Below the pieces are notes generated by a model. It was not told the origin of the DNA. It saw only the letters and a list, made by a program, of their open reading frames with translations, and searched no databases. Shown in pieces: positions 26,542 to 32,492 of a DNA stretch of 56,399 bases. This DNA is from JALRBM01 sp964477195 (lineage in GTDB: Bacteria; Patescibacteriota; Saccharimonadia; Saccharimonadales; Saccharimonadaceae). The position numbers and the translations under genes are program-made. The stretch is taken from positions 1-56,399 of the forward strand of contig CAYZCX010000008.1 in the NCBI GenBank assembly GCA_964477195.1, in the 5' to 3' direction. Positions within the stretch are counted from its first letter, which is position 1; each line of letters starts with the position of its first letter.

Positions 26542-26591
26542 GGCGTTGCCCGCTGCTTTCCTTAACGTGCAGGAAAACAGCGGGCGACGCC
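26542..26591 (-). terminator. Hairpin after the small 26610-26792 gene
   Basis: GGCGTTGCCCGCTG pairs with CAGCGGGCGACGCC (one mismatch), extended by an inner GGAAA/TTTCC. On the minus strand an A-run rather than a T-run follows, so its terminator role is uncertain. Confidence 0.45.
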
Positions 26592-26609
26592 ACACTTCAG
26601 GTGACGGAC

Positions 26610-26792
26610 TCAGCCGATGTGCGTACGGAAGCGGGAGGCCACCGAGGCACGTGCTTCGTGACCGCACCGAAGACCCTCCAGGCGAACCAGGGCGGGACTC
26701 AGTGCTGCCGGAGCTTCGGTGCTGGTCGCGGGAGTGCCCGCGTCAGCAGTCGGCTGGTCGTCGGTCCGGCTCTCGGGTGTGGAGTTCTGCAT
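26610..26792 (-). CDS. Unknown 60-residue Thr/Ala/Pro-rich peptide
   Basis: Not recognised. The product has a disordered N-terminal half rich in Thr, Ala, Pro and acidic residues, then a more ordered C-terminus (ALVRLEGLRCGHEARAS) with one Cys. No signal peptide is seen. GAGGAG lies nine bases before the ATG, and the promoter at 26859-26887 is near consensus, so strong expression is expected despite the small size. Codon use is GC-rich in contrast to nusA and the glycosylase gene on either side. The unit fits exactly between those two core genes. Confidence 0.55.
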   Translation of the reverse strand: MQNSTPESRTDDQPTADAGTPATSTEAPAALSPALVRLEGLRCGHEARASVASRFRTHIG

Positions 26793-26858
26793 CGCGGGAC
26801 TTCTCCTCAGGGGTCGGGGGTCGCTTTTTAGGCGGCCACACGAGTAGTGCTGAAAGAA

Positions 26859-26887
26859 ATAATACACCTACGATATACACATGTCAA
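26859..26887 (-). promoter_or_regulatory. Near-consensus promoter of the 60-residue gene
   Basis: On the minus strand TTGACA (26882-26887), 17 bases, TATTAT (26859-26864). The TGA stop of the upstream glycosylase gene lies within the -35. Confidence 0.7.
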
Positions 26888-27474
26888 CGACTTTTTGAAA
26901 CATATTCATTACCCCTTATATAAAACCGCCACGGGACATCTTTTGCTTGTCGGATTCCAATACGGGGCGTCGTGACAATAACCGACTCGGATAATGGCGG
27001 TTGAAGAAGGAGCCGTAGGGGTTTTTCTGCAAGATTATGGCCATTCATTTTTTTATCGATACCAAGAGCCTGACATAATTTTGCTGGGCCATTTGTGAGT
27101 TCAGCCTGAGACTTTACTCGCCGCCTCTGTTCTAAAGTAGATACTCCCTGAAGCGGCTCGACTGCACGGATCAAAACCGCCGATCCTTCACAATCTCTAC
27201 CGGTGACAACATTACAGCAATAATGCATTCCATAGGTAAAATACACATATAAATACCCCGCCGGGCCAAACATGATATCCGTTCGCGGAGTCCTCCCCTT
27301 ATAGCTATGGCTTGCGGCATCAGTTTGATTGTAAGCTTCTGTCTCGACGATCCTAACTTGAATTATTTGCTCATCTATTTCTCGCTCGAGGATACATCCT
27401 AATAGACGCTTCGCGATAACATCTGTCGGACCGTCGAGCTCACGGCGAAGCTGGTACTTATCTATATCTATCAT
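26884..27474 (-). CDS. DNA-3-methyladenine glycosylase, MPG/AAG family
   Basis: Removes alkylated purines from DNA. The 196-residue protein has the AAG core: VRIVETEAYNQTDAASHSYKG with the catalytic Glu, PRTDIMFGPAGYLYVYFTYGMH and VLIRAVEP. Single-domain length is normal for bacterial members. ATG 27474 is chosen because it follows the stop of the coiled-coil gene by one base, and the longer frame lacks family residues. It is the downstream partner of that gene. Confidence 0.93.
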   Translation of the reverse strand: MIDIDKYQLRRELDGPTDVIAKRLLGCILEREIDEQIIQVRIVETEAYNQTDAASHSYKGRTPRTDIMFGPAGYLYVYFTYGMHYCCNVVTGRDCEGSAVLIRAVEPLQGVSTLEQRRRVKSQAELTNGPAKLCQALGIDKKMNGHNLAEKPLRLLLQPPLSESVIVTTPRIGIRQAKDVPWRFYIRGNEYVSKSR

Positions 27475-27475
27475 T

Positions 27476-27814
27476 CTAAATACGGGACAGGAATCCACCG
27501 CCCCCCAGAAGAGACTCTTTTTCCTTATCAATAGCATCGATGCGCTGCTGAAGTTGCGTACGTTCATCGTCTAATTTTTTAGCACGATCCTCTTTTTCCG
27601 TTGCCTGTCGCTCGAGCTCTGTCGCCTTGTCTTCAAGTTCTCGTACTTCTCGTGTTAGTCTATCTGCTTGATCCTGTTCGACTTTTGCTCGTGTCGGATC
27701 CCCGTCACGGGTGTACTGGGCGGCGTTTTCAGCGTAGCCAGCTATCATTTGACTCCGGCTTCCCGCTTCGGCTCGAAGTTTTTCTATTTCTTTTCGTAGT
27801 GTCGTGGCATCCAT
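27476..27814 (-). CDS. Coiled-coil protein, unknown role
   Basis: A 112-residue protein that is almost entirely charged coiled coil with heptads from residue 4 to 100 and a Gly-rich end (LLGGGGFLSRI). No enzyme motif or membrane segment is seen. AAGGAG lies eight bases before the ATG. One base separates it from the glycosylase gene, so the two are probably co-translated; it could be a structural or DNA-associated protein. Confidence 0.75.
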   Translation of the reverse strand: MDATTLRKEIEKLRAEAGSRSQMIAGYAENAAQYTRDGDPTRAKVEQDQADRLTREVRELEDKATELERQATEKEDRAKKLDDERTQLQQRIDAIDKEKESLLGGGGFLSRI

Positions 27815-27836
27815 ACAACATCTCCTTATTTCTATC

Positions 27837-28730
27837 TTATGGCAAGTGATTACCGCCAGTTACTCCTATAACCTCGCCTGTCATATAGCTCGACTCTTGC
27901 GATGCCAAAAATACATACGCTGGCGCCAGTTCCGCAGGTTGCCCAGCTCGGCCCAGCGGCGTATTTTGACCAAACTTGACGAGCTTTTCCATCGGCTGCC
28001 CATAACTTGGCTGCAGCGGCGTCCAGATAGGCCCGGGAGCGACAGCATTCACACGGATACCTTTTGGCGCAAGTTGTTTGCCAAGTCCGTGGGTAAATGC
28101 GACGATTGCCGCTTTTGTTGAGGCATAATCGAGTAAGCCAGGAGACGGCTGATATGCCTGAATGGATGTGGTATTAATGATACTCGCGCCTTTTGGCATA
28201 TGCTTCAAAGCAGCCTTAACAAGCCAAAACATAGCAAAAATATTCACCTCAAATGTTTTTCGTAGCTGTGACGTCGAGAGATCTTCGATCGATTCGATGT
28301 AGACTTGTTTGCCTGCATTATTGACAAGAATATCGATTCCACCAAGCTCTTTGACGGTCGCTTGGACGATCTCATCACAAATATCCTCTTGGCTTATGTC
28401 GCCGGGACATGCCACTACTTTTACACCCGTCTGTCCAACAATACGGAATGTTTCTTTCGCGTCTTCTTCTTCACTCGCAAGATAGTTGAGCGCAATATCA
28501 GCCCCTTCACGAGCGTATGCAATCGCCACAGCCCTCCCGATACCCGAGTCGGCACCAGTAATAAGCGCCTTACGGCCCTTTAATCTGCCGGAGCCTTTGT
28601 ATGTTGCTTCACCATGATCAGCTCGGGGCTCTAGTTTTGCGTCCAAGCCAGGCTCGGGCTGGCGCTGCTCGGGTATATCCATTTTTGGATATTGAGTGGT
28701 GGGATCTTGCATTTCATACTGATTCATCAT
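27837..28730 (-). CDS. Short-chain dehydrogenase/reductase, GSP39-like
   Basis: An NAD(P)-dependent oxidoreductase of 297 residues with an N-terminal extension of about 50 residues before the Rossmann start TGADSGIGRAVAIAY. The catalytic Ser lies in NTTSIQAY and Tyr-xxx-Lys in YASTKAAIVAF; NNAG is present. The extended form resembles general-stress SDRs of Bacillus (YdaD/YhdF). AGGAGG lies before tandem ATG codons. It follows the PfpI gene by seven bases, which suggests a shared stress role. Confidence 0.9.
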   Translation of the reverse strand: MMNQYEMQDPTTQYPKMDIPEQRQPEPGLDAKLEPRADHGEATYKGSGRLKGRKALITGADSGIGRAVAIAYAREGADIALNYLASEEEDAKETFRIVGQTGVKVVACPGDISQEDICDEIVQATVKELGGIDILVNNAGKQVYIESIEDLSTSQLRKTFEVNIFAMFWLVKAALKHMPKGASIINTTSIQAYQPSPGLLDYASTKAAIVAFTHGLGKQLAPKGIRVNAVAPGPIWTPLQPSYGQPMEKLVKFGQNTPLGRAGQPAELAPAYVFLASQESSYMTGEVIGVTGGNHLP

Positions 28731-28737
28731 AATCCTC

Positions 28738-29271
28738 CTAGACCAAACTTTTTATAAGCGTTTCCATAAACGCAGGGATATCATCTGGTCGCCGACTGGT
28801 GATAAACACTCCATCCCGGACTACTTCTTCGTCAACCCAATGCCCGCCGGCGTTATTGATATCATCCTGGAGTGTCGGATAGCTCGTCAAGGTATGCCCT
28901 GTAATTATTCTGCTCGATACAAGTAGCCATGGACCATGGCATATGGTCGCAATGGGCTTATTGGCAGTCGCCATGGCGCGGACAAAATCCTGTGCGGCCG
29001 TCTCTACTCGGAGGTGATCCGCATTAACGACACCACCCGGAATAATAACAGCATCATAAAGCGTTGCATCAAGGCTGTCTATTGTCGTATCAACGGCAAC
29101 ATGCTGCGTCTTCTCGACACCTCTCATCGCTTGAATTGTACCCGTATGCGGGGCGGCCACTTCTACTTTTGCACCCATATTACGAAGCTGCGTCAATGGT
29201 TCTACTAATTCTGATTCTTCAAAATAATCAGTTGAAATTATTGCTATTCTTTTCCCTGAAAGATTTATCAC
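28738..29271 (-). CDS. DJ-1/PfpI-family protein
   Basis: A class I glutamine-amidotransferase-like protein of 177 residues. The nucleophilic elbow is ATICHGPWLL with Cys and His, and the conserved Glu lies in FEESELVEPL. PfpI relatives act as proteases, chaperones or glyoxalase/deglycase enzymes in stress. The start is GTG at 29271 because AAGGAG lies six bases upstream and the fold begins there; a longer frame exists. TATAAT lies at 29305-29310. Confidence 0.88.
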   Translation of the reverse strand: MINLSGKRIAIISTDYFEESELVEPLTQLRNMGAKVEVAAPHTGTIQAMRGVEKTQHVAVDTTIDSLDATLYDAVIIPGGVVNADHLRVETAAQDFVRAMATANKPIATICHGPWLLVSSRIITGHTLTSYPTLQDDINNAGGHWVDEEVVRDGVFITSRRPDDIPAFMETLIKSLV

Positions 29272-29344
29272 ATCATACTCCTTCCGACTTATGCCTCTCT
29301 TATCATTATACGCCTCTTGATACATCAAGGTATTTTACACAAAC

Positions 29345-29378
29345 AAAAAAGGCGGCCTTTTAGTGACAAAAGCCGCCT
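29345..29378 (-). terminator. Terminator of the 24-residue peptide gene
   Basis: On the minus strand AGGCGGC and GCCGCCT form the stem, followed by six T. It lies 10 bases after the stop of the small gene at 29389-29463. Confidence 0.8.
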
Positions 29379-29388
29379 CGATTTATCT

Positions 29389-29463
29389 TTACTGACCCAT
29401 AAGGGATTGCCAGCTTACCACTAGTGCTAGTGATACTCCTACAACGATTTCGAATGCTCCCAT
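29389..29463 (-). CDS. 24-residue membrane peptide
   Basis: The open frame encodes an initial MGAFE and a hydrophobic helix (IVVGVSLALVV) ending in SWQSLMGQ. AAAGGAGG, a near-perfect Shine-Dalgarno, lies five bases before the ATG. A strong terminator follows the stop, and an extended -10 (TGGTATAAT) with a palindrome lies upstream. This complete gene architecture makes it a real small protein rather than chance. Small single-helix peptides often modulate membrane proteins or act as toxins; nothing here decides between these. Confidence 0.65.
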   Translation of the reverse strand: MGAFEIVVGVSLALVVSWQSLMGQ

Positions 29464-29499
29464 AATGCCCTCCTTTATTCATCTAAAGTTGCCGTTAGG

Positions 29500-29526
29500 G
29501 TGGTGCGCACCACAATTTCTATTATA
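29500..29526 (-). promoter_or_regulatory. Extended -10 promoter with palindromic operator
   Basis: On the minus strand TATAAT (29521-29526) is preceded by TGG. The perfect 14-base palindrome GTGGTGCGCACCAC (29500-29513) covers the predicted transcription start, a position that suits a repressor or a 5' mRNA hairpin. Confidence 0.55.
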
Positions 29527-29597
29527 CCAACAATTCTCATGGTTATTTTTGATCAAGAAATATTACAACGAAAAAGCTTTCTCCTTATCTGTATCAT

Positions 29598-29626
29598 TTG
29601 ATTTATTTTCTCTAAAATTTTATAAT
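29598..29626 (+). promoter_or_regulatory. Promoter of the 29664-30080 gene
   Basis: TTGATT (29598-29603), 17 bases, TATAAT (29621-29626). A second overlapping TATAAT lies at 29626-29631. Confidence 0.65.
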
Positions 29627-29663
29627 ATAATATGTCCTTTCAGATACATAGAAAAGAGACGGC

Positions 29664-30080
29664 ATGCCAACAGAAACGCTGTGGTCGGCCCTGGAGGAAC
29701 AGGGAGCTCGCGTGGGGGAAGTCATTCGGTTCAGTGGCGAGCGGACAATTGCGGGAGAACAAGATCTGACGGTCGAACACCGTCGGGATGATCCGCGGTT
29801 CATCGTCACCTATCGCACCTACTCATCCGCTCACGATCCAGAAAGCGGGGAGCATGGCGTGGTGCTGATGTGGAGGATTTTTCTCATCTTCAGCGAAAGC
29901 CACGGATACATTATCGACACAACCACCTACAACAACGACGTGCCGGCTCCCTGGATTTCACGGATTAAGGCTTCTATGACCATTGGAGATCGCGGGCTGC
30001 CGCGCAATACGCGCCGGGCAACTTCTGATGAACTTCACCGAGTGTGGAGCGACATCAAAACGAGACGACGCATCTCATAA
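29664..30080 (+). CDS. Unknown 138-residue soluble protein
   Basis: Not recognised. The product has alternating strands (RFIVTYRTYSS, GVVLMWRIFLIFSE, GYIIDTTTY) suggesting a compact beta fold, then a basic C-terminus (DIKTRRRIS). No signal peptide. AAAGAGA precedes the ATG. It is a solo GC-rich gene with a promoter of near-consensus quality and a double-hairpin terminator, the same design as the genes at 6155, 30799 and 36006. Confidence 0.7.
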   Translation: MPTETLWSALEEQGARVGEVIRFSGERTIAGEQDLTVEHRRDDPRFIVTYRTYSSAHDPESGEHGVVLMWRIFLIFSESHGYIIDTTTYNNDVPAPWISRIKASMTIGDRGLPRNTRRATSDELHRVWSDIKTRRRIS

Positions 30081-30088
30081 AGGACACC

Positions 30089-30131
30089 GCCCTCAGATCA
30101 AGAGGGCTCGCTGGCCGAGAACGGCCTTTTT
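30089..30131 (+). terminator. Double-hairpin terminator
   Basis: GCCCTC/GAGGGC is followed by GGCCG, four bases, CGGCC and five T. Confidence 0.8.
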
Positions 30132-30139
30132 CCTGTTTG

Positions 30140-30685
30140 TTACCAGTCCTCTTTTGGATCAACAATCTCAGGATGTTTTTTGAAATAATAATCTCTCAGC
30201 ATAATAGCTCCCGCCCGCAAGATCTGGTTAAGGTCTTTGCCGTGGTCAAAAGCATATGTTTCAACTCGCTTAAATGGCTCATATCCCGCTAGGTTGTCCA
30301 TGAGCGCCCGCGCTTTCTCCTGAGCATCATACTGTGATGTCGGCTCCATCTCTTCAAGCATAACGACCAGGTCATCTTTTACATCGTCAAAGACCTCACC
30401 CAAACCACTCTCGGTGACCAGTTTTTCACCAAAATCAGTAAGGGAAAGTGGACTCTGGTCTTTATAAATACTTCGATCTATAAATTTCTGTGCTTGGGTT
30501 TTAAATTCCAAAAGCTTGTCGACATCGGTACGAAGTGTTTCTTTTTTGTCAGTGATTTTCTCGAGATCACGCTCCATCCGATCCACCTTATTTTTGTACT
30601 GGCCGATAGTAAATAATGCCGATCCTGCGCCCACGATGGCTGAAATAACAATATTGACGATTAAAACGATGTATTCTGTATCCAT
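30140..30685 (-). CDS. Membrane-anchored coiled-coil protein
   Basis: A 181-residue protein with one N-terminal membrane helix (about 5-27, IVLIVNIVISAIVGAGSALF), a coiled coil (30-75) and a helical C-terminal region with many acidic residues. No enzyme motif is recognised. TATACT ends seven bases before the ATG; the bases between, AGGAAGT, could also act as a weak ribosome site. It converges on the preceding GC-rich gene. Confidence 0.7.
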   Translation of the reverse strand: MDTEYIVLIVNIVISAIVGAGSALFTIGQYKNKVDRMERDLEKITDKKETLRTDVDKLLEFKTQAQKFIDRSIYKDQSPLSLTDFGEKLVTESGLGEVFDDVKDDLVVMLEEMEPTSQYDAQEKARALMDNLAGYEPFKRVETYAFDHGKDLNQILRAGAIMLRDYYFKKHPEIVDPKEDW

Positions 30686-30722
30686 ACTTCCTAGTATACG
30701 TCAGTTCAACGATGCTACCCTA

Positions 30723-30778
30723 TTGACTTATGTTAACTTAAGTTTCATAATTTAGCCTACTGCCGATACTTATCGGCA
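30723..30778 (+). promoter_or_regulatory. Promoter and 5' hairpin of the SLOG-like gene
   Basis: TTGACT (30723-30728), 17 bases, CATAAT (30746-30751). A perfect inverted repeat, TGCCGATA, CT, TATCGGCA (30761-30778), follows at the predicted mRNA 5' end, just before the ribosome site. Confidence 0.65.
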
Positions 30779-30798
30779 AGGACAGGATGGAGAATTCT

Positions 30799-31233
30799 GT
30801 GAGCACACTGAAGATCGGCGTCGTCGGGTATGGTGCGCGTACCAGGTTCAACGAGCCAAAGGCAATCAGGTACTTGAACGAGGCGTTCGACACACTCGCC
30901 AGGGTCTACTCCGACGTCTCCGACATTTGGGTTGTCTCCAAAGGTATCAACGCGGGGATTCCCCGCCTCGCCTATGACATTGCCCTGCTGCGCGAATGGA
31001 GCATCGCTGCAATCATCCCCGCCGAAGCTCGCGGACAAGACTTGTATCCGATCGATCCGCAGTACATCAACTACATCGGCATGGACGCCGGACAGGAAAG
31101 CAGTGCCTTCCTGAATGAGGTGGATACTCTCGTTCGCGTCGGTGGTGACAGTCTGGCGCATGCCGAAGCAACCCGCTTCAAGAACGTCAAGGGCGCGACC
31201 AAGACCTACGAATACGAACTCGACACTATCTGA
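30799..31233 (+). CDS. SLOG/LOG-like nucleotide-binding domain protein
   Basis: A 144-residue Rossmann-like protein. The order KIGVVGYGAR, then WVVSKGINAGIPRLAYDIALLREW, then AAIIPAE and LVRVGGDSLAHAEA matches the SLOG/LOG arrangement, in which a Gly-rich turn and a final GG-D/S loop bind nucleotide ligands. SLOG domains include cytokinin-activating LOG enzymes, DprA and sensors in anti-phage systems. The LOG catalytic motif PGGxGTxxE is not intact (VGGDSLAHAE), so ligand binding is likelier than hydrolysis. GTG 30799 has GGAG at good spacing; ATG 30787 is an alternative. Solo GC-rich unit. Confidence 0.5.
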   Translation: MSTLKIGVVGYGARTRFNEPKAIRYLNEAFDTLARVYSDVSDIWVVSKGINAGIPRLAYDIALLREWSIAAIIPAEARGQDLYPIDPQYINYIGMDAGQESSAFLNEVDTLVRVGGDSLAHAEATRFKNVKGATKTYEYELDTI

Positions 31234-31263
31234 CTCCTCCCCGCCACCAGCTAGAGCTGCTTC

Positions 31264-31296
31264 AAAGTGAGCCTCGCTACGGCGGGGTTTCACTTT
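31264..31296 (+). terminator. Terminator after SLOG-like gene
   Basis: AAAGTGA (31264-31270) pairs with TCACTTT (31290-31296) around an inner CCTCGC/GGCGGGG stem. The T-run is short. Confidence 0.55.
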
Positions 31297-31305
31297 GCCA
31301 AAAAA

Positions 31306-31731
31306 CTATTCCGTTACAACAATCGTGCCTATGTCTTCGGCCTTAAGGTGATTGTGATATCCCCATGTACCTGCTGTCTTGAGCTCCAGTGTCTCTTCTT
31401 TGCCCGCCTGGATAGTATCAAGGTTAAATTCTGGGTGCTTTGTATGCGTTGGGTGATCGTCTGATGAGAATTCAAGTGGGCCAGACGATTGATTGATAAT
31501 GCGAACTGTCGTCCCTACTTTTGCAGTAAGGGATTTTGGAGAAAAGCCGCTATCGGTATAGCGCAATTCGTTTGTCGCCTGAGGAGTTTCATTTGAAGTG
31601 CTTGAATCATGTGAGTGGTCATCAGTATGAGCCTCTGGCGCTGCTGCATTCGGCCGAGTCGCAAGATACGCCCATCCTACCCCTCCTAGTAGTACAACAA
31701 CAATAAGTGCAACGATAAGTTTCTTATTCAT
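31306..31731 (-). CDS. Cupredoxin-like protein without the type 1 copper Cys
   Basis: A 141-residue exported protein with one N-terminal membrane helix (4-23), a His/Asp-rich linker and a cupredoxin-like domain (about 55-141). The copper loop of blue-copper proteins normally has Cys-x-x-His; here it is TWGYHNHLKAEDIGT, with His in place of Cys, and another His cluster (DDHPTHTKH) upstream. It may bind metal differently or just keep the fold. AGGAGG lies before the ATG. It is downstream of the HNH nuclease gene; both face the outside. Confidence 0.75.
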   Translation of the reverse strand: MNKKLIVALIVVVLLGGVGWAYLATRPNAAAPEAHTDDHSHDSSTSNETPQATNELRYTDSGFSPKSLTAKVGTTVRIINQSSGPLEFSSDDHPTHTKHPEFNLDTIQAGKEETLELKTAGTWGYHNHLKAEDIGTIVVTE

Positions 31732-31764
31732 TTCCCCTCCTTTTTATGTACTCATAGTATAGCA

Positions 31765-32457
31765 TCATTGTGTGGGCAGCTTTTGCCCTGGGCATGTTGT
31801 TAATACCCGTACCATCGCATCTTTTTCCGCTTGCGTTACCCAGAGACTATATTTAAACTTCACCGCAACTTGACGAGCGACATATTGGCAACGAAACGCT
31901 TTGTTTTTGGGAAGCCATGTTGCCGCATCCCCATCCCCCTTTTGCTGATTTGATGGTCCATCGACAGCCAAAAGTTCCAGTGGGTCATTTGCCAGCGCCA
32001 CACGCCGGGAGACAGGCAGTTGCTGAGCTCCTTTTTGCCATGCATCACTAAGTGCAACGACATGATCTATCTGAATATCGTCGCTCGTTCCTGCGCCACG
32101 CGTAAATTGAATCGTATTTCCTGTATACGGATCTTGGAGCACACCGCTCGTTACCTGACACTTCTCGTTCAAGGCAACGTCCGCCAGATCACGACGCAAA
32201 ATAATATTGCGCGTATCGCACCCACTCTGCTCGCTCCATCCATTGCCAAACTGCGTTCGCTCGTAGCCCGTTTTAGGCGCTCGTCCTTTGACCGCAAGCT
32301 GGTCCAACGCGCCTTGCGCTTCTCCGATTGATCCTTGTTCCGTAGAGACATTCGGCGCAGATTGAGGCTGCCAAAACTCCGGAAATACTAAAATCCCCGC
32401 CACCAAAGCACCAAGAGCCAACAATCCTGCTATTGTTCGTCGAAGTTTATACGACAT
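31765..32457 (-). CDS. Membrane-anchored HNH endonuclease, DUF1524 type
   Basis: A 230-residue protein with one N-terminal membrane helix (8-26), so the nuclease faces outward. The HNH core is QIDHVVALSDAW followed by NDPLELLAVDGPSNQQKGDGDAATWLP and a C-terminal CQYVARQVAVK helix, as in secreted DUF1524 nucleases. Two Cys pairs may form disulfides. Such enzymes degrade external DNA; for a host-dependent CPR cell this could feed nucleotide scavenging or competence (inference). TATACT lies ten bases before the ATG, in a promoter region shared with the divergent M1 peptidase gene. Confidence 0.88.
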   Translation of the reverse strand: MSYKLRRTIAGLLALGALVAGILVFPEFWQPQSAPNVSTEQGSIGEAQGALDQLAVKGRAPKTGYERTQFGNGWSEQSGCDTRNIILRRDLADVALNEKCQVTSGVLQDPYTGNTIQFTRGAGTSDDIQIDHVVALSDAWQKGAQQLPVSRRVALANDPLELLAVDGPSNQQKGDGDAATWLPKNKAFRCQYVARQVAVKFKYSLWVTQAEKDAMVRVLTTCPGQKLPTQ

Positions 32458-32467
32458 ATGTTTCTAT

Positions 32468-32486
32468 AGTATACCTCTGATACAAT
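32468..32486. promoter_or_regulatory. Back-to-back -10 elements
   Basis: TATACT on the minus strand (32468-32473) faces the nuclease gene; TACAAT on the plus strand (32481-32486) ends six bases before the M1 peptidase ATG. Only 35 bases separate the two start codons, so both mRNAs must have very short leaders. Confidence 0.5.
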
Positions 32487-32492
32487 AAGAGT

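Noticed and set aside
30735..30744. AACTTAAGTT palindrome inside the SLOG-gene promoter as an operator
   Set aside because: It is short and AT-rich, so chance is likely; wider symmetry around it breaks down.
29664..31233. Two adjacent GC-rich genes as a toxin-antitoxin pair
   Set aside because: They are separated by a minus-strand membrane gene and each has its own promoter and terminator; neither looks like a known toxin.
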